Positions 58,580 through 64,000 of a stretch of 64,000 bases of DNA are shown piece by piece. Below the pieces are notes generated by a model. It was not told the origin of the DNA, searched no databases, and was given only the letters and a program-made list of their open reading frames with translations. The stretch is from contig CABSNU010000007.1 of NCBI GenBank assembly GCA_902479135.1, positions 11,849-75,848 of the forward strand, written 5' to 3'. Each line of letters starts with the position of its first letter. The stretch's first letter is position 1. The position numbers were made by a program, and so were the translations under genes. Source of the stretch: an uncultured Collinsella sp. (GTDB lineage Bacteria; Actinomycetota; Coriobacteriia; Coriobacteriales; Coriobacteriaceae).

Positions 58580-59275
58580 TTATTCGATTATGTAGCCGAC
58601 GCCCCAGACGTTTTTGATAAAGCGCGGCTTTTGAGCGTCATCGCCGATCTTTTCGCGCAGGTGGCGAATGTGCACCATCACCGTATTGTTGGAGCCGGGC
58701 ATAAAATCCTCGTTCCACACCGCGCGGAACAGATCCTCCACGGCCACCACACTGCCGCGATGCTCGACCAGATACAGCAAGATGGAATACTCGATGGGCG
58801 TGAGGCGAACCGGCGCACCGTCCACCGTTACGGAACGGGCATCGCGGTTGATCTCTAGGCCGTCGAACTGGATGGTCGGCGACTCGGCCGCCTGTGCACG
58901 GCTACCGTAGCTGGTGTAGCGACGAAGCTGAGCGTGCACGCGCGCGATGAGCTCCAGCGGGCGGAACGGCTTAACCACGTAATCGTCCGCGCCAAGCGAA
59001 AGGCCCTCGATCTTGTCTTGCTGGGCATCGCGCGCCGTCAGCATGATCACGGGATAGGTATGGCTGGAACGGATCGTACGCAGCAACTCAAGCCCATCGA
59101 TATCGGGCAGCATGACATCCAGCAGCGCCAGATCGAACTCCTGCTCCAAGATTGCCTTGGCAGCATCGGCCCCGCTATAGGCGACCTGTACGTCAAAGCC
59201 TTCTTTTGTAAGGTAGATACCAACCAAGTCGGCGATGGCCTTTTCGTCATCAACTACCAAAATGCGCTCGTTCAT
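58580..59275 (-). CDS. VanR-like response regulator
   Basis: 231 residues: 'ILVVDDEKAIADLV', phosphorylated Asp in 'LALLDVMLPDIDG', Lys in 'YVVKPFRPLELIA', and a winged helix with 'LTPIEYSILLYLVEHRG' and 'NTVMVHIRHLREKIGDD'. The C-terminal 'FIKNVWGVGYIIE' is typical of VanR-group regulators. It is divergent from the D-Ala-D-Ala carboxypeptidase gene, whose promoter lies ~130 bp away, so it may control both. Confidence 0.9.
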   Translation of the reverse strand: MNERILVVDDEKAIADLVGIYLTKEGFDVQVAYSGADAAKAILEQEFDLALLDVMLPDIDGLELLRTIRSSHTYPVIMLTARDAQQDKIEGLSLGADDYVVKPFRPLELIARVHAQLRRYTSYGSRAQAAESPTIQFDGLEINRDARSVTVDGAPVRLTPIEYSILLYLVEHRGSVVAVEDLFRAVWNEDFMPGSNNTVMVHIRHLREKIGDDAQKPRFIKNVWGVGYIIE

Positions 59276-59403
59276 GCGTGCTCCTCTCGCGCTCCATTAT
59301 GCCCGAGGGGGCGCACGCCACACACAACAAGCGTGGGTGATTAAGTCGGCCTTAAGCACCAACATGTCCGTTCGGGCGCAGACGCAGCCCGCGCACGCAC
59401 GCG

Positions 59404-59433
59404 ATGACCGTCATCACCGCCAAACGATATACT
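59404..59433 (+). promoter_or_regulatory. Promoter of the carboxypeptidase gene
   Basis: ATGACC (59404-59409) and TATACT (59428-59433) with an 18-bp spacer. If correct, the ATG at 59404 cannot start the protein, and the GTG at 59473 is favoured. Confidence 0.5.
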
Positions 59434-59472
59434 CTAGAGCCAGAAGAGACCGTCCCGTCGAAAGCGAAATCT

Positions 59473-60813
59473 GTGAAGTCCCTCACCTCTTTTGCAAAGC
59501 GCTCTACCAAGCTGGCCGCCGGCTTTGCCTGCGCCATCGCCCTTGCTATTGGCGTACCCACCGTTGCCGGCGCCCAAGTGCTCACGACCGACAACGTGTG
59601 CGGCAAAACCGCCGATGCGCGTGGCATCACGGCTGAGAACCTGCCCGATATCGATGCGACCAATGCCCTCGTCATGGGCAAAGACGGCACCGTCTACTAT
59701 GCCCGCGGCGCCGATGAGCAGGTCAAGATTGCCTCGATCACCAAGGTCATGACCGCAATCCTAACCGTCGAGAATTGCAAGATGGACGAGAAGATCACGG
59801 TGAGCAACGCCGCAGCCACCGTGGGCAATTCGACCGCCGGCTTGCTCGAAGGCGACGAGCTTACCGTGGAGCAGGCGCTGCGCGGCCTGATGATTCCCTC
59901 GGGCAACGATGCCGCCATCGTGCTCGCCGAATATGTGGGCAAGAAGATCGACCCTAAGACCAAAGACGCCGAGGCCACATTTGTGAAGGCCATGAACGAG
60001 CGCGCCAAGAAACTCGGCTGCACCGGTACGCTTTTTGAAAACCCGCATGGTCTGGACTTTGATGAGTGGGCTGGCGATATGCACTCAACCGCACACGACG
60101 TAGCGCTGATGATGCAGGAGGCCATGAAAAACGACACGATCCGCGAGGTCGTAGCGAGCGAGGATTCCTGGATCGAGGTCACGGGCGCCGACGGCACCGA
60201 CCATTCGCATTCCATGGACACGCATAACTATTTGCTGGGTCAAGATGGCAACATCGGTGGCAAGACTGGCACCACCGACGATGCAGGCTATTGCTTTACG
60301 GGTGCCTACAACCGCGATGGCGACGAGATCTACACCGTCGTTTTGAACTCCACCACCACCGACCAGCGCTTTACCGATACCGCCACCCTTGCCAACTGGT
60401 ACTACGACCACAAGGTGACGGTCGCAATCGCCAACACGCAGGAAAAGACCGCCAACGGCAACCCGCTTATGGCGCGCATTGGCCAAACCGACTGGACGGA
60501 TAAGACGATCGACGCCACACTCGCCGATCCCACGGCGCAAGCGACCGTGTTTTCCCTTGCCGGCAAGGTGACCGAAAAGATTAGCTACGACGATCTTTCG
60601 GGCACGGTGCATGTGGGCGACAAGGTGGGTAGCGTCACACTCAAGCAGGACGGCACCAAGATCGCCGTCATGGACCTGGTTGCCGACGAGGAAGGCGCAG
60701 GGCCGAATCCCATTGAATGGCTCCTTGTGAAGCTCGATCGCTTGGGCCGTCGCATCGACAACCGCCCGCTCACAGCAGAAAGCGAGACCGTCGCCAAGGC
60801 GCCCGAGGTGTAG
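59473..60813 (+). CDS. D-alanyl-D-alanine carboxypeptidase (DacA/PBP5 type)
   Basis: 446 residues from GTG 59473 (MKSLTSFAKRSTKL...), giving a normal signal peptide with the basic start and hydrophobic core 'GFACAIALAIGVPTVAGAQ'; an in-frame ATG at 59404 would add 23 residues. Serine active-site motifs: SxxK 'ASITKVM', SGN 'PSGNDAA' and KTG 'GGKTGTT'. It trims the terminal D-Ala from peptidoglycan stem peptides outside the membrane. The C-terminal domain of ~110 residues ends without a clear membrane anchor. Terminator follows at 60841. Confidence 0.93.
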   Translation: MKSLTSFAKRSTKLAAGFACAIALAIGVPTVAGAQVLTTDNVCGKTADARGITAENLPDIDATNALVMGKDGTVYYARGADEQVKIASITKVMTAILTVENCKMDEKITVSNAAATVGNSTAGLLEGDELTVEQALRGLMIPSGNDAAIVLAEYVGKKIDPKTKDAEATFVKAMNERAKKLGCTGTLFENPHGLDFDEWAGDMHSTAHDVALMMQEAMKNDTIREVVASEDSWIEVTGADGTDHSHSMDTHNYLLGQDGNIGGKTGTTDDAGYCFTGAYNRDGDEIYTVVLNSTTTDQRFTDTATLANWYYDHKVTVAIANTQEKTANGNPLMARIGQTDWTDKTIDATLADPTAQATVFSLAGKVTEKISYDDLSGTVHVGDKVGSVTLKQDGTKIAVMDLVADEEGAGPNPIEWLLVKLDRLGRRIDNRPLTAESETVAKAPEV

Positions 60814-60840
60814 GGCGCAAGAATAATAAGCCCACTGAAA

Positions 60841-60870
60841 GGAGGCGTCCGAAAGGATGCCCCCTTTTTT
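60841..60870 (+). terminator. Terminator of the carboxypeptidase gene
   Basis: GGAGGCGTCC-GAAA-GGATGCCCCC followed by TTTTTT, 28 bp past the stop. Confidence 0.88.
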
Positions 60871-61095
60871 GAGGGTTCGAATCCCCAGCCTCCTTTCTCC
60901 GCACAAAAAAGGGCCCCAAATGGGACCCTTCTTTCAAGTCATACTGGCGGAGAGCTGGGGATGTCCGGGCATGCTGCGCATGCCCTCCGGCTTCAAAGCC
61001 TGGCGGCTTTTCGCCCACGAGCTACAAACGCTTTCGCGTTTGCTTAGCGCCCGTGCCCTCTCGGGTTCGAATCCCCAGCTAACGCTCTTGAAACT
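60871..61095. repeat. tRNA-like fragments and partial duplication of the tRNA-Ser end
   Basis: 60911-60961 and 61102-61152 are offset by 191 bp and nearly identical (terminator plus the tRNA-Ser 3' end). T-arm words GGGTTCGAATCCCC appear at 60874 and 61064 on the plus strand. Between them are small hairpins (GGGCATGC/GCATGCCC, AAACGC/GCGTTT). No intact second tRNA can be folded, and no protein gene is seen in 60814-61135. Confidence 0.6.
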
Positions 61096-61118
61096 AAAAA
61101 AGGGCCCCAAATGGAACC
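61096..61118 (-). terminator. Terminator of tRNA-Ser
   Basis: On the minus strand GGGTTCC-ATTT-GGGGCCC followed by TTTTTT, 18 bp after the CCA end; imperfect 7-bp stem. Confidence 0.6.
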
Positions 61119-61135
61119 CTTCTTTATATTTAAAC

Positions 61136-61226
61136 TGGCGGAGAGCTGGGGATTCGAACCCCAGATGCCCTTTTGGGGCATACTCGCTTAGCAGGCGAGC
61201 ACCTTCGGCCTCTCGGTCAGCTCTCC
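61136..61226 (-). tRNA. tRNA-Ser (anticodon GCT)
   Basis: On the minus strand the sequence folds into a class II tRNA: acceptor GGAGAGC..GCTCTCC, anticodon stem CTCGC/GCGAG with loop CTGCTAA (anticodon GCT, reading AGC/AGU), a long variable arm (ATGCCCC/GGGCAT region), T-arm CTGGGGTTCGAATCCCCAG and encoded GCCA end. Confidence 0.95.
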
Positions 61227-61320
61227 GTAACAGCCGTTCTATAGTAACCAAACAGTCGAAGTTGGGCAAGAGGGAATTTTCTAATTGTCCAGTGGCCTTT
61301 CCTCCTTGCAGTTTTCGCTA

Positions 61321-63762
61321 CTACCCCAGCGAGCGGTTGAGGGAGCCGAGCTCGTCGTTGCCCATGGTGCGCCACATTTGGAAGATGCAACCGCGTGCCA
61401 GGAAAAAGAAGCCGTTGTCGACCAGTTGCACAGCGGCATCTGCCAGCTGATTCGTCACGGCGGACACTGGCGGCAACTCGAGTCCAGCCTTGCGGATGGT
61501 CTCGACCGCTTCCTCGAACGTCGGAGGCTCGCTGACGCCCATCTCATTCATAAGGCCCTGCATTTCTTCCAGCGCGCTGCTGCCCGACTCCTCGCCGCGC
61601 GGCACCAGACGGTAACAAGCCAGCGCCAGGTCGAGCTGATCGCAATTCCAATAAGCAAACGCCAAGCGATAGAACAGGTAGCCGATTGCAGAACGATCGC
61701 TGGCAATACGTAGACCGTGGCGCGCCACCTCGATAATCTCGTCAAAGCGCTCTAGACGCGCAAGCACGTTGATGAGCGCAAAGTGCGATTGCATGGACGA
61801 GCGCGCCAGATCGTAAAGATGGCGCACCTCGGGCAGTGCTCGTTCAAAGTCCTCTTGCTCGGCGTAAAAGCTGCAGATCTCGTGCTGGGCAAAGTACAGC
61901 GCATCGGGCGCACGAAGGATTCGCACAGAGCGGTCTTCTTCCAACACCGGTAGCACCATGCGCACCAGCTGGTTATCGCAAAACTGCGTTTGAACCGGAC
62001 CCGTCGCCAAAAGCTCGGCGACGGCGCACTTAGCCTCCAACTCCTCGACAAGACGGGAAAAGCCTTCAAAAGCACCTGTACGGTCGACTTTTGCCTGCTC
62101 GCGCAATTCAACAACACGGGCCACGTATGGGTCGTCGTCCTCTTCCATGACCTCCAACTCGTCAGCCGTATCGGCAAGCAGCAGATCGCGCAGCGCCGGC
62201 GGCAGCGTACGATGGTCATCACGCGGACGAGCATGAACCTCCGCGGGCTCAATCGTCGCCGGAGCTGTTGACTCATACGCCTCAAGCACACGCTTGCACG
62301 GCATATCGTCCATGTCCATGCTCTCAAGATCCTTGGCGACAGGCACGCAATCGGCCAGATAGGCCGCGCGCCCAAAGAAATACGTTGCGACAACGCGCTC
62401 GTCCTGCTCGCTGTCGGGAGCAGCAATCTGCACATAGCAGCGCGTGATGCGAGCGCCCGAAGCAAAGCAAGCCGCCGCGAGTGTAAGCACAATACGCGCA
62501 TCGTGCTCAGTGGCCCATGCTGCGCGCTTAGGCTCATCCACCTCGCGCCAGGCGTCATCTTGAGCATCGTATTCGCGCTGCGGCATAGCATCGACAACCG
62601 TGCGGCCAAATCGCACCAACATGATGTCCTCGGCGACGTTCGCTCGATAGGTGTAGTCGAGCCGCGTGACCACGTTGAGCGCCTCTACGATACGTGCAAA
62701 ACGGGTGCGAACGTCCCACTCGCCACCCGGCTGGCACGCAACCGTCCCCGGCTTGGCCCACGGGTTGTCATTCGACAGCGTTTCGAGCAAGCGAGGAACG
62801 TCGTCTGTCGTCTTGCTGATATGCCATAGGTCAAAGAGCGAGCAGCCCTCAAAGCTTGGCGACGAGGCAACGGGGCCCAACCCTGCCCCAATACGCTCAA
62901 GGATGCCCGATAGGCGGTTCAGGCGGCACTCGATGGCAAGCAGGGCATCGATCTCGTCCTGGTCCAGCAGGCTACGGTCAAAATTGAGATAGAAGAGTCT
63001 CGAGCGATCGATGCGCGCCAGGCTCATTTCGGTTTTGGCCGCGATGGTGCGCAGGCGAGGCAGATCAACTTCGCCCATCAAAGCGGCGGCATAGCGCTCA
63101 ATGCCACTTGGATTATCTGTATGGTCAATGCGGTAGAGCAATGTTTCGATTGCATCGGGCAGCGGTGTGGAATCAAAACCCAGCAGCACCTCAACCGGCT
63201 CAGGGAGTTTTACAAGTTTGATCTTGTCGACGGCATTTTTCATGCCCTCGTCGAGGCCGTCACCGTCTGCCGTGCCTGAGACAGCGTTTTCAGAATCGGC
63301 GAATATCACGTAACGCAAGAACATCGAGGCCATGAACTCGCCGTAGCGAAGGCTGCGCGTCGAATTCCACGTCTCGCGATCGGATTGTTCGCGCATGGGG
63401 CCTTCGGGAGAGCCGATGACTCGCGCCCGGGAGTGCATCGTCCCATCGGTACCCCTGACCGCAATCTCACCGACGCTGGAATCGGACTCGTCAAGAATCA
63501 GCTGCATGTCGGGATCGTCGGGCAGCGGAGCCTCGCTGACGGGGCGGTCCACCTTGTACACCTCACCCGAAACGCTTACGTAACCCAAAAGCGACACATG
63601 ACTTTTGCCAACGAATTCGACGACATAACAAGATTCATGCTGATCCTCGCCAAAGAGTTTCCAGACCACGCCATATGAGCGTCCCGCAGGCTGCTCGGGC
63701 ATCGCCGGAAAGTGCTTCTTGGGATCGAGAAACCTGAGCTTGTATGTCGGACGCTCTGCCAC
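61321..63762 (-). CDS. Large TPR-type protein of unknown function (813 aa)
   Basis: The start is a GTG with AGGGTG upstream. No signal peptide or membrane helix is seen, so it is likely cytoplasmic. The N-terminal ~400 residues are acidic and not recognisable ('YKLRFLDPKKHFPAMPEQPA', 'YVVEFVGKSHVSLLGYVSVS'). The middle contains 'YDAQDDAWREVDEPKRAAW'. The C-terminal ~200 residues have helix pairs of tetratricopeptide type ('FYAEQEDFERALPEVRHLYD', 'FALINVLARLERFDEIIEVA', 'FYRLAFAYWNCDQLDLALAC'). It stands between two tRNA genes on the same strand and is not part of an operon. TPR suggests protein binding; I cannot assign a function. Confidence 0.75.
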   Translation of the reverse strand: MAERPTYKLRFLDPKKHFPAMPEQPAGRSYGVVWKLFGEDQHESCYVVEFVGKSHVSLLGYVSVSGEVYKVDRPVSEAPLPDDPDMQLILDESDSSVGEIAVRGTDGTMHSRARVIGSPEGPMREQSDRETWNSTRSLRYGEFMASMFLRYVIFADSENAVSGTADGDGLDEGMKNAVDKIKLVKLPEPVEVLLGFDSTPLPDAIETLLYRIDHTDNPSGIERYAAALMGEVDLPRLRTIAAKTEMSLARIDRSRLFYLNFDRSLLDQDEIDALLAIECRLNRLSGILERIGAGLGPVASSPSFEGCSLFDLWHISKTTDDVPRLLETLSNDNPWAKPGTVACQPGGEWDVRTRFARIVEALNVVTRLDYTYRANVAEDIMLVRFGRTVVDAMPQREYDAQDDAWREVDEPKRAAWATEHDARIVLTLAAACFASGARITRCYVQIAAPDSEQDERVVATYFFGRAAYLADCVPVAKDLESMDMDDMPCKRVLEAYESTAPATIEPAEVHARPRDDHRTLPPALRDLLLADTADELEVMEEDDDPYVARVVELREQAKVDRTGAFEGFSRLVEELEAKCAVAELLATGPVQTQFCDNQLVRMVLPVLEEDRSVRILRAPDALYFAQHEICSFYAEQEDFERALPEVRHLYDLARSSMQSHFALINVLARLERFDEIIEVARHGLRIASDRSAIGYLFYRLAFAYWNCDQLDLALACYRLVPRGEESGSSALEEMQGLMNEMGVSEPPTFEEAVETIRKAGLELPPVSAVTNQLADAAVQLVDNGFFFLARGCIFQMWRTMGNDELGSLNRSLG

Positions 63763-63910
63763 GAAATATCACCCTGATCGGTCGCTTGAAGAAGGAGTGG
63801 TCGCGAATAAGTCGCGACATCTACTCGGAATCTTACACGAGTCGACAGGAAATAGTCCGCTTTACGCCCGCGCCTCGACCGAGGTTCGAATCCATGCGGT
63901 GCTTACGTAA

Positions 63911-63938
63911 AAGAAAAGCCCCCGTTGCCGGAGGCTTC
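63911..63938 (-). terminator. Terminator of tRNA-Arg
   Basis: AAAGCCCCCGTTGCCGGAGGCTT forms a short stem (AAGCC-CC / GG-GGCTT), followed on the minus strand by TTTTCTTTTACG; 10 bp after the tRNA. Confidence 0.7.
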
Positions 63939-63947
63939 AAGTTCGAT

Positions 63948-64000
63948 TGGTGCGGCGTATAGGATTCGAACCTATGACGTTCTGATTCGTAGTCAGACCC
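63948..64000 (-). tRNA. tRNA-Arg (anticodon ACG), 5' part beyond window
   Basis: On the minus strand the 3' 53 bases are present: anticodon stem TCTGA/TCAGA with loop CTACGAA (anticodon ACG), T-arm ATAGGTTCGAATCCTAT, acceptor 3' strand and encoded CCA. The D-arm and 5' acceptor strand lie outside the window. Confidence 0.9.

Noticed and set aside
63763..63905. Additional tRNA suggested by GAGGTTCGAATCC at ~63880
   Set aside because: Only a T-arm-like word is present; no acceptor or anticodon stem can be formed around it.

Overview
The window looks like chromosomal DNA of a Coriobacteriia member, most likely a Collinsella close to C. aerofaciens. This rests on the high-GC coding bias with GTG/TTG starts, actinobacterial-type proteins (a GlnA2-like glutamine synthetase homologue with a GlnR-like regulator, a RelB/DinJ-MNT fusion, paired YhgE proteins) and gut-anaerobe functions (Feo iron uptake, nickel lactate racemase genes, an enoate-reductase-type flavoenzyme). 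The species is inferred, not demonstrated.

Layout. 1-1.2 kb: end of a MATE exporter and a MerR regulator. 1.2-7.6 kb, minus strand: a 59-codon ORF coupled to ligA, an HtrA protease, then a glutamine synthetase homologue followed by an atypical GlnR-like response regulator. 7.7-8.6 kb: a HepT/MntA-type toxin-antitoxin pair whose antitoxin carries a RelB/DinJ domain. 8.6-14.1 kb: LacI and GntR regulators, an AlbA/Schlafen-domain regulator with repeated operators, and an FMN/FAD/Fe-S oxidoreductase. 14.2-22.7 kb: complete kdpFABC and divergent kdpDE, bracketed by two almost identical 90-bp repeats. 22.9-26.4 kb: feoA-feoA-feoB and a Cys-rich FeoB partner. 26.5-29.8 kb: an HPr-like protein, a 62-bp-period repeat array, aspS and serB. 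29.8-34.5 kb: lactate racemase genes, larB-larC-tetR on plus converging on larA-larD on minus. 34.9-43.3 kb, minus: ppc, hisS, an MFS transporter with an M20 amidohydrolase, and an EamA transporter. 43.4-49.1 kb: two adjacent YhgE/Pip membrane proteins, with a related structured element downstream of this pair and another downstream of htpG. 49.1-53.9 kb: htpG, a GNAT enzyme and a CpsB/CpsD/CpsC polysaccharide-control module. 54.1-60.8 kb: pstB with a Pho-like two-component system, then a VanRS-like system divergent from a D-Ala-D-Ala carboxypeptidase. 60.8-64 kb: a partly duplicated tRNA-Ser region, an 813-residue TPR-type protein of unknown function and the start of a tRNA-Arg.

The most unusual points are: (a) the glutamine synthetase homologue has lost three of the six metal ligands and sits in an operon with an atypical GlnR-like regulator, suggesting a sensor or an altered reaction; (b) two roughly 165-210 bp elements after minus-strand genes keep the same nested pairing with compensatory changes, a candidate structured RNA; (c) the DinJ-MNT fusion antitoxin next to HepT; (d) LarC ends before its usual C-terminal LarC2 domain; (e) the near-identical repeats on both sides of kdp. 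No phage genes, transposases or CRISPR arrays were seen.
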